A stretch of DNA of 64,000 nt from Polaromonas sp. (GCF_016185115.1 NZ_JACPOF010000004.1:489979-553978), one strand, 5' to 3'; numbered from the stretch's first letter, positions 39,533 to 49,025 are shown. Program-made: numbers and translations. The notes: generated by a model not told the origin, from the letters alone.

Positions 39533-40366
39533 ATGACTCAAGACAACACGGCCCTCCAGAAAATCATTGACGCTGCCTGGGAGGACCGCGCCAGCCTGTC
39601 GCCCAAAGCTGCGCCGAAAGAGATCACAGACGCTGTCGGGCACACCCTTGACCAGCTCAACAACGGCTCGCTGCGCGTTGCCACGCGCCAGGGCGTCGGC
39701 CAGTGGACGGTGCACCAGTGGATCAAGAAGGCCGTGCTGCTGAGCTTTCGCCTGAAAGACAACGAACTCATGCGCGCCGGCGACCTGGCGTTTTTTGACA
39801 AGGTCAAAACCAAGTTCGCCCATCTGAGCGAAGACGAAATGCGCGCCACCGGCGTCCGTGTCGTGCCACCGGCCGTTGCACGCCACGGCAGCTTTATTGC
39901 CAAGGGTGCCATCCTGATGCCCAGCTACGTGAACATCGGCGCCTGGGTAGGCGAAGGCACCATGGTTGACACCTGGGCCACCGTCGGCAGCTGCGCACAG
40001 GTCGGCAACAACGTGCACCTGTCTGGCGGCGTAGGCCTGGGCGGCGTGCTGGAGCCTCTGCAGGCCAACCCGACCATCATTGAAGACAACTGCTTTATCG
40101 GCGCGCGTTCCGAAGTCGTTGAAGGCGTGATCGTTGAAGAAAACTCCGTCATCTCCATGGGTGTGTACATCGGCCAGAGCACCCCGATTTATGACCGCGA
40201 GCTTGACACCGTGACCTATGGCCGCATTCCTGCAGGCTCTGTCGTGGTCTCGGGCAACCTGCCCAAGGCCGGCGGCAAGTACAGCCTGTACTGCGCCGTG
40301 ATCGTCAAGAAGGTCGACGCCAAAACCCGCGCGACCACCAGCCTCAACGACCTGCTCCGCGACTAA
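39533..40366 (+). CDS. dapD: Tetrahydrodipicolinate N-succinyltransferase
   Basis: A 277-residue left-handed beta-helix acyltransferase. The hexapeptide repeats are visible in [20 protein letters not shown] and the continuation [10 protein letters not shown], followed by [20 protein letters not shown]. It adds succinate from succinyl-CoA to tetrahydrodipicolinate, committing it to the succinylase branch of diaminopimelate synthesis. It works as a trimer. It lies 14 bp after dapC and 33 bp before a pilU-like gene. Length and motifs are normal for the family. Confidence 0.97.
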   Translation: MTQDNTALQKIIDAAWEDRASLSPKAAPKEITDAVGHTLDQLNNGSLRVATRQGVGQWTVHQWIKKAVLLSFRLKDNELMRAGDLAFFDKVKTKFAHLSEDEMRATGVRVVPPAVARHGSFIAKGAILMPSYVNIGAWVGEGTMVDTWATVGSCAQVGNNVHLSGGVGLGGVLEPLQANPTIIEDNCFIGARSEVVEGVIVEENSVISMGVYIGQSTPIYDRELDTVTYGRIPAGSVVVSGNLPKAGGKYSLYCAVIVKKVDAKTRATTSLNDLLRD

Positions 40367-40399
40367 TCCACTTCTGATCTTGAGTACAGGAAACCGCCA

Positions 40400-41557
40400 A
40401 TGAATACACCGATGGGCACGATGGAGCGCATCCTGCGCCTGATGGCCGACAAGAAGGCCTCTGACGTCTACCTGTCGGCGCACTCGCCGGCCCTGATCAA
40501 GATCAACGGCCAGGCCCTGCCCATCAACAGCCAGATCCTGCCGCCGGAAGCTCCGTTCAACCTGCTGGCGGAAATCCTGAGTCCGGAAAAAATCGCCGAG
40601 CTGCAGGAAAAGGGCGAACTCAACATGGCGCTGCCGCTGGCAGGCGCAGGCAACTTCCGTATCAGCGCCTTCAGGCAGCGCGGCACCTATGCGGCTGTCA
40701 TCCGTTTTGTACCCAGCACCATTCCACCGCTGGCGAGTCTTAAAGTGCCGCCCATTCTGGGCGACCTGATCATGGAAAAGCGGGGCCTGCTTCTGATGGT
40801 GGGTGCCACGGGCGCGGGCAAGAGCACGACGCTGGCCGCCATGATGGACCACCGCAACGAGACCACGCTGGGCCACATCCTCACGATTGAAGACCCTGTC
40901 GAGTTCATCTTCACCAACAAAAAATCCGTGGTGAACCAGCGCGAAGTGGGTACCGATACGGAGTCCTTGCAGGTCGCACTGAAAAACGCCTTGCGGCAGG
41001 CGCCCGACGTGATCCTGATTGGTGAAATCCGCGACCGCGAAACCATGTCTGCGGCGATCGCCTATGCGCAATCGGGCCATCTCTGCCTGGCGACCATGCA
41101 TGCCAACAACAGCTACCAGGCACTGAACCGCATTCTGAGCTTCTACCCGGTGGAAGTGCGCAGCACCATGCTGGGCGACCTTGCCGCAGCGATGAAAGCC
41201 ATTGTTTCGCAGCGACTGATCCGCACGGTTGAAGGCGGCCGCGCCCCAGCCGTTGAAGTGATGCTGAACACCAAGCTGATTTCCGAACTGATCGAAAAAG
41301 GCGATTTCTCGGGCGTGAAAGAGGCGATGGAAAAATCAATGGCTGAAGGCTCGCAAACCTTCGAGCAGGACATCGCCAAACTGATTGCTGATGGCATCAT
41401 CACCCGCAAGGAAGGCGTAGCCAATGCGGATTCACCGACCAACCTGATGTGGCGGCTGGAAAACGACTTCAATGTGGCGAAAGCTGCTGCCGAGCCTGAA
41501 GAAGACCTAGATGACGAACCGTCATTTACGGAAATCACGCTGGACGTCAAACACTAG
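40400..41557 (+). CDS. pilU: PilT/PilU-family type IV pilus retraction ATPase
   Basis: A 385-residue secretion-type ATPase. The N-terminal PAS-like domain (KASDVYLSAHSPALIKINGQ) is followed by the RecA domain with Walker A GATGAGKST (about residues 135-143), the Asp box and Walker B VILIGEIRD, and His box LATMHANNS. The C-terminal part, EAMEKSMAEGSQTFEQDI, resembles PilU rather than PilT, which would have AIRNLIRE. It powers type IV pilus retraction beside PilT. It lies alone between dapD and dapE, with no other pilus gene in the window. The stop is immediately followed by a GC-rich repeat. Confidence 0.88.
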   Translation: MNTPMGTMERILRLMADKKASDVYLSAHSPALIKINGQALPINSQILPPEAPFNLLAEILSPEKIAELQEKGELNMALPLAGAGNFRISAFRQRGTYAAVIRFVPSTIPPLASLKVPPILGDLIMEKRGLLLMVGATGAGKSTTLAAMMDHRNETTLGHILTIEDPVEFIFTNKKSVVNQREVGTDTESLQVALKNALRQAPDVILIGEIRDRETMSAAIAYAQSGHLCLATMHANNSYQALNRILSFYPVEVRSTMLGDLAAAMKAIVSQRLIRTVEGGRAPAVEVMLNTKLISELIEKGDFSGVKEAMEKSMAEGSQTFEQDIAKLIADGIITRKEGVANADSPTNLMWRLENDFNVAKAAAEPEEDLDDEPSFTEITLDVKH

Positions 41558-41560
41558 GGA

Positions 41561-41660
41561 TGTGGCCCCCACGGTCGCTCACTGCGTGCAGCTTCCTGCC
41601 CCCCGAGGGGGCCGCTGCGCCTTGCGGCCGGCAAAGCCGGACCGCGGCCCCTGCTTGCAA
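41561..41660 (+). repeat. GC-rich 3'-end repeat, copy 2 (after pilU)
   Basis: About 100 bp starting four bases after the pilU stop, matching copy 1 at 32501-32600 in the same orientation relative to the gene before it. The dyad CCGGCAAAGCCGG and the paired C-run/G-run are conserved. It fills most of the 133-bp gap before dapE. Confidence 0.72.
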
Positions 41661-41690
41661 TAACCCCCAGAGTTTTGGCCTTCGTTTTTT

Positions 41691-42848
41691 ATGAGCAGAA
41701 CACTTCAACTGACCGAACAGCTAATCTCCCGCAACTCGGTCACGCCTGAAGACGCGGATTGCCAGCGCATCATTTCGGAACGCCTGAAGCCGCTCGGTTT
41801 TGACTGCGAAACCATCGTCAGTGGCCCTGAGAACTTCCGAGTCACCAACCTGTGGGCCAAATTCACAGGCAGCGGAGCGCCCAAAACGCTGGTGTTCGCC
41901 GGCCACACCGATGTGGTGCCGACCGGTCCGCTGGACCAGTGGGACACTCCGCCCTTCATACCCAGCCACAGAAATGGCCACCTGTATGGGCGCGGCGCGG
42001 CCGACATGAAGACCTCGATCGCGGCCATGGTCGTCGCTGTTGAGGAGTTTCTTGCCGCCAACCCAAAGCCAGAGCTGTCCATCGCGTTCCTGCTCACCAG
42101 TGACGAGGAAGGCCCGTCCGTGGACGGTACCGTGGTCGTCTGCAGGCAATTGCAGGCTCGCGGCGAGGCGCTCGATTACTGCATCGTGGGCGAACCCACC
42201 TCGGTAGACCGCCTCGGCGACATGATCAAGAACGGCCGCCGCGGCACCATGAGCGGCAAGCTCACCGTCAAGGGCATACAGGGTCATATCGCCTACCCTC
42301 ACCTGGCCAAAAACCCGATTCACCTGTTCGCGCCTGCGCTGGCTGAACTGGTCGCCGTCGAATGGGACAAGGGCAACGATTTTTTTCCGGCCACCAGCTG
42401 GCAGGTATCCAACCTGCATGGGGGCACGGGGGCATCGAACATCATCCCGGGCGAACTGGTGGTGGACTTCAACTTCCGTTTCTGCACTGAATCAACACCT
42501 GAAAGCCTGCAGCTGCGCCTGCAGGCCGTGCTGGACAAACACCAGCTCGACTACGAGCTGAAGTGGGTCATAGGCGGCCTGCCCTTTCTGACGACGCCGG
42601 GTGAGTTGGTGCAGGCAGTACGCGAATCGATTGAGGCGGAAACCGGTGTGGTGACCGAGCTCTCGACCACAGGCGGCACCAGCGACGGCCGTTTTATCGC
42701 CAAGGTCTGCAAGCAGGTCATAGAGTTCGGCCCCATCAATGCGACCATCCACAAGATCAATGAGAACGTCAGGGTGGCAGACATTGACCCGCTGAAGAAC
42801 ATCTACAGGGGCGTGCTTGAGCGCCTTGCGGGAATCGCAGGCAAATGA
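41691..42848 (+). CDS. dapE: Succinyl-diaminopimelate desuccinylase
   Basis: A 385-residue M20 metallo-hydrolase that removes succinate to give L,L-diaminopimelate. Zinc ligands and catalytic residues are visible: [34 protein letters not shown] and the C-terminal INATIHK. The dimerisation (lid) domain lies between about residues 180 and 290. Start ATG at 41691. Its stop overlaps the prmB start (ATGA). With dapC and dapD it completes the succinylase branch within 4.5 kb, although pilU and a GC-rich repeat lie in between. Confidence 0.96.
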   Translation: MSRTLQLTEQLISRNSVTPEDADCQRIISERLKPLGFDCETIVSGPENFRVTNLWAKFTGSGAPKTLVFAGHTDVVPTGPLDQWDTPPFIPSHRNGHLYGRGAADMKTSIAAMVVAVEEFLAANPKPELSIAFLLTSDEEGPSVDGTVVVCRQLQARGEALDYCIVGEPTSVDRLGDMIKNGRRGTMSGKLTVKGIQGHIAYPHLAKNPIHLFAPALAELVAVEWDKGNDFFPATSWQVSNLHGGTGASNIIPGELVVDFNFRFCTESTPESLQLRLQAVLDKHQLDYELKWVIGGLPFLTTPGELVQAVRESIEAETGVVTELSTTGGTSDGRFIAKVCKQVIEFGPINATIHKINENVRVADIDPLKNIYRGVLERLAGIAGK

Positions 42849-43717
42849 CGGTTATTGAAGCCATCGAGGCGGCGGCGGCGCGACTTGAAGCTGCGGGCCT
42901 GAGCCTTTCCGATGGATTTGGCCAGGGTACTTTGAGTGCTTTCGATGAAGCCGCCTGGCTGGTGCTCTGGGGCCTCAAGCTCCCCATTGACGACCTTGAT
43001 TCAGTGGCGCAAAGGGCGGTAACGCCCGAAGAAAAAGCGCAGATTGACGCCCTTCTCGATAAACGCATCAACACCCGCAAACCGCTGGCCTACCTGACCA
43101 ACGAGGCCTGGCTGCAGGGCGTGCCGTTTTATGTCGATGAACGTGTCATCATTCCGCGATCCTTCATTGCCGAACTGCTGGTCGATGAAAGCATAGACCC
43201 CTGGCTGAGCGACCAGACGCACCGCGTGCTCGACCTGTGCACCGGCAACGGCAGCCTGGCCGTGCTGGCTGCCATGGCCTGGCCCGATGTGGTGGTCGAT
43301 GCGGCCGACATCAGCCTGGACGCCCTCGACGTCGCGCGCATCAATATCGACAAACACGGGCTGGACAGCCGCATCACGCTGGTCGAATCTGACGGCCTGG
43401 CGGCCTGCACAGGCCCCTATGACCTGATTCTGTGCAACCCGCCCTATGTCAATGCGGCCACCATGGCCGCCCTGCCCGCGGAATTTCGGGCCGAACCGGC
43501 ACTGGCGTTGGCTGGCGGCGATGACGGCATGGACTTTATTCGAAGCCTTTTTCTAACGGCCGGCCGCCACATGAGCGAAAATGCGGTATTGGTGCTGGAA
43601 ATAGGCAACGAACGCGCCCATTTCGAGCGCGCCTTTCCCGAGCTTGAACCCCTGTGGTTCGAGACCAGCGCCGGGCCTGACCAGGTTTTGCTTCTTACAC
43701 GCCAGCAATTGCGTTGA
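42845..43717 (+). CDS. prmB: Ribosomal protein L3 glutamine N5-methyltransferase
   Basis: A 290-residue class I methyltransferase of the PrmB/HemK group. The N-terminal helical domain (about 90 residues) leads to the SAM motif [13 protein letters not shown] and the glutamine-binding NPPYV loop in [14 protein letters not shown]. The segment [13 protein letters not shown], just before motif I, is the PrmB form (PRSxIAELI), which separates it from PrmC. It methylates a glutamine of ribosomal protein L3. It overlaps dapE by four bases. A 12-bp palindrome GGCCAATTGGCC lies just downstream at 43723. Confidence 0.94.
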   Translation: MTVIEAIEAAAARLEAAGLSLSDGFGQGTLSAFDEAAWLVLWGLKLPIDDLDSVAQRAVTPEEKAQIDALLDKRINTRKPLAYLTNEAWLQGVPFYVDERVIIPRSFIAELLVDESIDPWLSDQTHRVLDLCTGNGSLAVLAAMAWPDVVVDAADISLDALDVARINIDKHGLDSRITLVESDGLAACTGPYDLILCNPPYVNAATMAALPAEFRAEPALALAGGDDGMDFIRSLFLTAGRHMSENAVLVLEIGNERAHFERAFPELEPLWFETSAGPDQVLLLTRQQLR

Positions 43718-43791
43718 AGCCTGGCCAATTGGCCTGAAACCTGCGTCGTGGCCTTACCGGCTGTGCCTGCCGAACAATTTGTCTGTTTTAA

Positions 43792-45810
43792 ATGATTACC
43801 CTTAAAAACGTGGTGCTGCGTCGCGGCGCCAAAGTGATTCTCGACATCGCGTCTGTCACCCTCAACCCCGGCGAAAACGTCGGCCTGGTGGGGCGAAACG
43901 GCGCGGGCAAGTCCTCGCTGTTTGCCATGCTCAATGGCACGCTGCATGAAGACGGGGGCGAGTTTTACATTCCCGCCCAGTGGCGCATGGCCCAGGTTGC
44001 ACAGGACATGCCCGAAACCGAGCAGAGCGCCACCGACTACGTGATCGAAGGTGACGTGGTGCTGATGGCCGCCCAGGCAGAGGTGGCAGCCGCCGAAGCC
44101 AGCGGCGATGGTGATCGCATGGCGCACGCCTATATGGAGCTGTACGACTCGGGCGCCCATGATTCGCAGGCACGCGCGCAAGCGCTGATCCTCGGTCTGG
44201 GCTTCAAGGTCAGCGAACTCGACAACCCCGTGAACAGCTTTTCAGGCGGCTGGCGCATGCGTTTGCAGCTGGCGCGTGCGCTGATGTGCCCTTCGGATCT
44301 GCTGCTGCTCGACGACCCCACCAATCACCTGGACCTGGACGCGCTGGTCTGGCTGGAAGCCTGGCTCAAGCGCTACCAGGGCACCATGCTGGTTATCAGC
44401 CATGACCGCGAGTTTCTGGATGCCGTGACCGACGTCACCGTGCACATCGAGATGGCCAAGTTGACCCGCTACGGCGGCAACTACAGCAAGTTTGAAGACT
44501 TGCGCTCCGAGCAGATGGCGCTGCAACAGACTGCTTTCTCCAAACAGCAGGACAAGATCGCCCACCTGCAAAAGTTTATTGCGCGTTTCAAGGCCAAGGC
44601 CAGCAAGGCCAAACAGGCGCAAAGCCGGGTCAAGGCACTTGACCGCATGGAAAAGATTGCGCCCTTGCTGGCTGAAGCCGACTTCACATTCGAATTCAAG
44701 GAACCGGCCAACCTGCCCAACCCCATGCTGTCGATGCAGAACGCCTACTTCGGCTACCCGCCGCCAGAAGATGCGCCTGAAGGCACGCCGCCCACGGTCA
44801 TTGTGCAAAACGTCAGCAAGTCGGTGCTTGCCGGCCAGCGCATCGGCATTCTTGGCGCCAACGGCCAGGGCAAATCCACGCTGGTGAAAACCGTGGCCCG
44901 CGCGCTGGCGCCGATTGAAGGCGAGATGATTGAAGGCAAGGGCCTGAACATCGGTTACTTTGCCCAGCAGGAGCTGGATGTGCTGCGACCGGCAGACAAC
45001 CCGCTCGAGCACATGATCCGCCTGGTCAAGGAAGTCACCGCTGCGGGCAAGATGGGCAGCCAGGCGACCCGCGAGCAGGACCTGCGTGCCTTTCTGGGCA
45101 TGTTCAATTTCGGCGGCGACATGGTCAAGCAGGCCGTGGGCAGCATGAGCGGCGGAGAGAAAGCCCGGCTGGTGCTGTGCATGATCGTCTGGCAGCGCCC
45201 CAACCTGCTGCTGCTGGACGAGCCGACCAATCACCTGGACCTGGCCACACGCGAAGCGCTGTCGATGGCACTCAATGAGTTTGAAGGCACTGTGATGCTG
45301 GTCAGCCATGACCGTGCATTGCTGCGCGCTGTCTGCGATGAATTCTGGATGGTGTCCCAGGGCGGCGTCGCGCCTTTTGACGGCGACCTGGACGACTACC
45401 AGAAGTATTTGCTCGACCACGCCAAACGCCAGCGGGAAGAAGCCAAAAAATCCGGTGGATCAGGCCAGGTGGCGAAAGCCGTACCGGCGGCAGACGCCGT
45501 GGTGCCAGCTGTGTCCGCGTCCAAAGCGCTACCCCAGGACACGCCTGAACAGCGAAAACTTGAGGCGAAGGCCCGCCAGCAAAAGTCGGAAGCCACCAAA
45601 CCCCTGCGCAAGGAACTGGAAAAAATCGACAATCGCATGCAGTCGCTGAACACTGAAAAGGACAGCTTGCAGGCCTTGCTGACGACAAGCACCGCCCCTG
45701 CAGAAATCGCGCAGACCGGCAAGCGCCTGAAAGCGATTGACACTGAAATAGGCACCCTCGAAGAGCGGTGGCTTGAACTGACCGAACAGATAGAAACCGC
45801 GACGGTGTAG
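43792..45810 (+). CDS. ABC-F family ATPase (YheS-like)
   Basis: A 672-residue soluble protein with two ABC domains. Domain 1 has Walker A GRNGAGKSS (about 36-44), signature FSGGWRMRLQLARAL and Walker B LLLLDDPTNHLD. Domain 2 has GANGQGKST, MSGGEKARLVL and LLLLDEPTNHLD. In domain 1 the catalytic glutamate is Asp, while domain 2 is intact. The linker after domain 1 (QDKIAHLQKFIARFKAKASK) is the P-site tRNA interaction motif region, and a charged coiled coil ends the protein. ABC-F proteins of this group act on ribosomes in translation quality or arrest relief. The gene is monocistronic. Confidence 0.9.
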   Translation: MITLKNVVLRRGAKVILDIASVTLNPGENVGLVGRNGAGKSSLFAMLNGTLHEDGGEFYIPAQWRMAQVAQDMPETEQSATDYVIEGDVVLMAAQAEVAAAEASGDGDRMAHAYMELYDSGAHDSQARAQALILGLGFKVSELDNPVNSFSGGWRMRLQLARALMCPSDLLLLDDPTNHLDLDALVWLEAWLKRYQGTMLVISHDREFLDAVTDVTVHIEMAKLTRYGGNYSKFEDLRSEQMALQQTAFSKQQDKIAHLQKFIARFKAKASKAKQAQSRVKALDRMEKIAPLLAEADFTFEFKEPANLPNPMLSMQNAYFGYPPPEDAPEGTPPTVIVQNVSKSVLAGQRIGILGANGQGKSTLVKTVARALAPIEGEMIEGKGLNIGYFAQQELDVLRPADNPLEHMIRLVKEVTAAGKMGSQATREQDLRAFLGMFNFGGDMVKQAVGSMSGGEKARLVLCMIVWQRPNLLLLDEPTNHLDLATREALSMALNEFEGTVMLVSHDRALLRAVCDEFWMVSQGGVAPFDGDLDDYQKYLLDHAKRQREEAKKSGGSGQVAKAVPAADAVVPAVSASKALPQDTPEQRKLEAKARQQKSEATKPLRKELEKIDNRMQSLNTEKDSLQALLTTSTAPAEIAQTGKRLKAIDTEIGTLEERWLELTEQIETATV

Positions 45811-45868
45811 AGTCGGACAGACAAGTTGGGTTATCTGCCCGGCAAGGTTTGGGGAAGGAGTTTCGAAC

Positions 45869-46372
45869 ATGCCCAGCGCACGCAGCACGGCGTCCAGCGA
45901 CGCCGCACTTGAAGCCGCAGTCAAGCGCAGCCGGAAGTTGCTCAACAAGCGCGCCCTGGTCGCCGCCGCAGCCAGCGCGGTACCTGTGCCAGGACTGGAC
46001 TGGGCCGTTGACGCCGCACTGCTGTCAAAACTCATCCCCGAAATCAACCGGGAGTTTGGCCTGACGCCCGCGCAGCTGGACAAACTGGACCCCAAAAAAC
46101 GCGACCAGGTTCAAAAGGCCGTGGCCATGGTGGGCTCCGTGCTGATCGGCAAATTCATCAGCCGCGACCTGCTCATCAAGGCGGCCACCAAAATCGGCGT
46201 CCGCCTGACCACCAAGCAGGTCGCAAAATTTGTACCGCTGGCGGGCCAGATCGTCTCTGCGCTAGTGGGCTACGCGGCCATTCGCTACTTTGGCGAGGAG
46301 CACATGAAAGACTGCATCCGTGTAGCCCGGCAAGCTGAGCTTGATGTGCCGCGCCTGGCCCACTCGCGCTGA
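45869..46372 (+). CDS. DUF697-like small membrane-associated protein
   Basis: A 167-residue protein with two hydrophobic, Gly/Ala-rich segments, ALVAAAASAVPVPGLDWAVD and KFVPLAGQIVSALVGYAAIR, in the arrangement seen in DUF697/YcjF-like proteins. The first is a hydrophobic hairpin-like segment with the VPVPGLD turn and the second a possible membrane helix. GGGGAAGGAG stands about 9 bases before the ATG. No enzyme motif. It follows the ABC-F gene by 58 bp. Function unknown; members of this group sometimes accompany GTPases, but none lies here. Confidence 0.72.
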   Translation: MPSARSTASSDAALEAAVKRSRKLLNKRALVAAAASAVPVPGLDWAVDAALLSKLIPEINREFGLTPAQLDKLDPKKRDQVQKAVAMVGSVLIGKFISRDLLIKAATKIGVRLTTKQVAKFVPLAGQIVSALVGYAAIRYFGEEHMKDCIRVARQAELDVPRLAHSR

Positions 46373-46485
46373 ACAAAAGCCGCATGGCGCGCGGTGACGG
46401 CTGCTTTGCCCGAATACTGTTTCGTCCTACAGCGCAAGGACAAAGCCCGGTCTAGCATGATCACTGTGGACTCCGGGGCCTGAAA

Positions 46486-47319
46486 TTGCACTGCTCACCC
46501 GCCTTCTTCATCAAAGTCTGCTTGCCGCTTGCCCTTGGCATGTGGGTCCTGGGCGAGCCTGCGATGGCACAGGACAAGTCACCCGGTGCCTTGCCTTCGG
46601 TCACGGTTGCGGCCAAGGCCAATCGCGACCCTGTGGAAAAGTCCTATCGAAAGATGATCCGGGGCATGGACCTTTTTGAGAAGGAACGCGTCATGGCGCC
46701 AGGTGCGCCCCTGCGCTTCAGGCTGCTGCCAAGAAAGCGTGAAACGGACATGAACAACGTCACCCTGGAAGTGCTGGGGTCCAACAAGGCGGCGTTCGAT
46801 GTAGCGGTTGCGCCCGACAGAACATTTGTCCTGCCGCGCGACCAGGCGGCCTTTGATGAGGACGCGCAGGTCATACCCAACCGCCGGGCGCAAAGCATGA
46901 CCTGGCGTACCGACATCCGCACACCCGGCCTTGCACCCAACACACGCCGCCTGGGTGACCTGCGGCTCGAGTGCCGGGTCGGCATGGAGGCCGGCCTGAT
47001 TTCCAACAGCAGCAACATCATCGGAAGACTCGTGAAAGCAGTGCTGGACACACCTGCCTACTGCGACAGGCCGGCGCCGCTTTATCTGTTTTTCGCCGAC
47101 AGGCCCCTGTTCAGCGTGGCCATGGTGTCCGGCCAGCGCCGGGAAATACTTTCCATCGACAAGCTGTATGCATCGGCCAGCGATGACCCGGCGCTGGACA
47201 ACGACCTGCCCTATTGCGATTGCGAAGTACTGGTTGACCGCACTTACGTATTGCCTCTGGGCGACCGCAGCTGGCCCGACGACACACTGGTTGAGTTTGA
47301 ATACATGGACGACCAATGA
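46486..47319 (+). CDS. Exported protein of unknown function
   Basis: A 277-residue protein with a signal peptide (MHCSPAFFIKVCLPLALGMW, cleaved near PAMA-QD), predicted to be periplasmic or exported. The start is TTG at 46486; no in-frame ATG precedes it, and a later ATG would cut the signal sequence. The mature part begins with Val/Pro-rich strands and has a conserved-looking cysteine pair near PYCDCEVLVD. No known domain is visible. It overlaps the lipoprotein gene that follows by four bases, so the two are co-expressed, perhaps as an envelope pair. Confidence in the gene is good; the role is unknown. Confidence 0.72.
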   Translation: MHCSPAFFIKVCLPLALGMWVLGEPAMAQDKSPGALPSVTVAAKANRDPVEKSYRKMIRGMDLFEKERVMAPGAPLRFRLLPRKRETDMNNVTLEVLGSNKAAFDVAVAPDRTFVLPRDQAAFDEDAQVIPNRRAQSMTWRTDIRTPGLAPNTRRLGDLRLECRVGMEAGLISNSSNIIGRLVKAVLDTPAYCDRPAPLYLFFADRPLFSVAMVSGQRREILSIDKLYASASDDPALDNDLPYCDCEVLVDRTYVLPLGDRSWPDDTLVEFEYMDDQ

Positions 47320-47696
47320 GGCAGTCCAAAGTACGAAAATCCGTGGCCCATTCAGCGGCAAGCGTTGTGCTGGTCACCAGCCTGCTGGCTGGGTGCGCGG
47401 GCGGCTCCGGTCTTTTTGGTTCGACAGAAGTTACGCCGCCTTTTCGCGATCCGGGCATGTCGATGCAGGCCGCGAAAAATCTCATCGTTATCGGGCAAAC
47501 GACAAGGGCCGATGTGACCGCAGCCCTTGGCAACGCGACCATCGTCAAATTTGACAGTGGCTACGAAGTCTGGGTTTACCGGGCAGGCTCACGCGAGCAG
47601 TCCGCAGGCAAGACCGAGTTTGTGATCCTGTTTGCACCGTCGGGCGTGGTTAAAAAAACCCGGATCAGGCCCGCTTATGCAACGCGCGCGACATAG
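47316..47696 (+). CDS. SmpA/OmlA-like (BamE-like) lipoprotein
   Basis: A 126-residue predicted outer-membrane lipoprotein. Lipobox LLAGC puts the acylated Cys at residue 27. The mature region has the SmpA/OmlA fold features MSMQAAKNLIVIGQTTRADVTAALG (first 20 residues of that run are the recognisable part) and the strand FDSGYEVWVYR. BamE, the best known member, is part of the outer-membrane assembly machine; whether this is BamE itself is uncertain, because its length and context differ. Start ATGA overlaps the previous gene. It ends 46 bp before a strong intrinsic terminator. Confidence 0.75.
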   Translation: MRQSKVRKSVAHSAASVVLVTSLLAGCAGGSGLFGSTEVTPPFRDPGMSMQAAKNLIVIGQTTRADVTAALGNATIVKFDSGYEVWVYRAGSREQSAGKTEFVILFAPSGVVKKTRIRPAYATRAT

Positions 47697-47742
47697 ACCG
47701 GAGGACTGCAAACAGTCTTTGCGGCCCCTGTTTTGGGCCGAC

Positions 47743-47779
47743 AAAAAAAGCCCGCTATCTGGAAAGATAGCGGGCTTTT
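47743..47779. terminator. Bidirectional intrinsic terminator (omlA-like gene and former tRNA-Lys end)
   Basis: An 11-bp perfect stem, GCCCGCTATCT/AGATAGCGGGC, with a GGAA loop, has seven A on its left and four T on its right. It ends the plus-strand lipoprotein transcript, and in the minus direction the stem is followed by seven T. It therefore looks like the original terminator of the tRNA-Lys gene before the element at 47797-53388 was inserted. Confidence 0.88.
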
Positions 47780-47796
47780 ATACCTGTGCGTTTCTA

Positions 47797-47841
47797 TGGT
47801 GGGTTCTGACAGATTCGAACTGTCGACCTACGGATTAAGAG
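47797..47841. repeat. attL: displaced 3' fragment of tRNA-Lys
   Basis: 45 bases identical to 53344-53388, running from CCA into the anticodon loop of tRNA-Lys(CUU) on the minus strand. Sequence diverges from the tRNA at 47842, so the 5' half is missing and no tRNA can be made. It marks the left end of the element. Confidence 0.92.
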
Positions 47842-47945
47842 GGGCTAAATAGCCTTATTTATCAATGAGTTAGGCTCGCCTTTGCTCGCTAACGATCGCC
47901 TAGACATTGCAAATGTATGTCACTTCAAAAATATTCCGAAGCCGA

Positions 47946-49025
47946 CTACAGAGCAAGCACCTCGGGAATCTTCAGATACTCAGAAAGTATCTTGACGCGC
48001 TCTTTAATATTTGATGCGTCGTTTGTACCTTGCTGGGTCAATCTGTCGTATTCCAGCAATTCAAAGCTCGCCTTGCTGTAGTCAAACTCCGCGGCTATTC
48101 TGTTGTCCCTCACACTGTCCCTGAAATCTAGAAGCTTCTTCCTACTCATATTTTTGTTCTTGTTGGAAGCAAGCGCATTTCTAGTGACGATGTAGTACAC
48201 AGTCATGTTTCCCTGCCCACGCAAGAGTTCGTCTCGCTCTAGGAAAACCACGTTCATTTGATCTAGAACCGTAATCACCTCGTTGGCGAGGGCCATGACC
48301 TGTTTTTTAGGGCCCTCATGGTAGTTGCGTGCCATTGCATCTAGATACTCTTTCTTGGTATCGATGATTTTTCCCATGGTGGCAATGTTTTCTTCAACTA
48401 GTAGCATGCGCGCTGCAGACTCTCTATGTTGATATCTCTTATTTCCGAACGCTACGCATCTCGTAAATAGTTCGTGATTTGCGACATCACGAATCGCTGC
48501 AACCATTTGCCCCCCTATCGAATTCCTTTTCTCTGCAGCGTTAAGAGGAACTGCCTCGTTTAGCCGGGAAAACATATCCTCAATAAGCTCCTGGTCATCA
48601 GTTTGTACGCCAATAACTGGCAGCACAAAAGAGTCGAACTTAATTTTTATTTTGGGGTATTCAGAGGCAATGTCTGCATACCCCAAGTCTTTAAGATCAA
48701 CACTTTCATCATCCTGATAGACAAAATCAGACGACAGGGAAAATTTGCCCTCAATGAAATTCCAAATTGTTTCTAGTCTCTGGCGGCCATCAATCACGGC
48801 ATACAGATGCTTAGATTTTTTCTTTTCTTCTCGTGTAAATGAATGCAAATAAATCTTGGGCAGGTCATAGTCGTTCAAGATCGAGTCTATGAGCAATTGC
48901 TTTTTTTCGACTGTCCATACGCCGCCCATGCGCTGGTAGTCGGGGTCCATTTGAATTTCGTCTTTTTCTGAGTAAAGCCGCATGATGGTGCTGTGCTGCA
49001 CCGGAAAGGTCTCTATGTAACTCAT
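47946..49025 (-). CDS. DUF262-domain protein (GmrS/ParB-like N-terminal nuclease-type domain)
   Basis: A 359-residue DUF262 protein. The region DPDYQRMGGVW (residues 27-37) and the hallmark AVIDGRQRLETIWNF (76-90) match the N-terminal DUF262 core, where the DGQQR motif binds or hydrolyses a nucleotide. The rest is helical, and no C-terminal DUF1524 HNH motif is visible, so it is a short, single-domain form. DUF262 proteins act in GmrSD, BrxU and SspE-type defence against phages. Its ATG overlaps the stop of the FRG gene, so the two are co-translated. Composition is AT-rich compared with the host. A defence role is inference from family and context. Confidence 0.85.
   Translation of the reverse strand: MSYIETFPVQHSTIMRLYSEKDEIQMDPDYQRMGGVWTVEKKQLLIDSILNDYDLPKIYLHSFTREEKKKSKHLYAVIDGRQRLETIWNFIEGKFSLSSDFVYQDDESVDLKDLGYADIASEYPKIKIKFDSFVLPVIGVQTDDQELIEDMFSRLNEAVPLNAAEKRNSIGGQMVAAIRDVANHELFTRCVAFGNKRYQHRESAARMLLVEENIATMGKIIDTKKEYLDAMARNYHEGPKKQVMALANEVITVLDQMNVVFLERDELLRGQGNMTVYYIVTRNALASNKNKNMSRKKLLDFRDSVRDNRIAAEFDYSKASFELLEYDRLTQQGTNDASNIKERVKILSEYLKIPEVLAL

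Noticed and set aside
39512..41101. 529-codon minus-strand open frame opposite dapD and pilU
   Set aside because: Antisense of two conserved genes; low-complexity product without homology features.
47797..47841. A second tRNA-Lys(CUU) gene
   Set aside because: Only the 3' 45 bases are present and the 5' half is replaced by element sequence, so it is an attachment-site fragment, not a gene.
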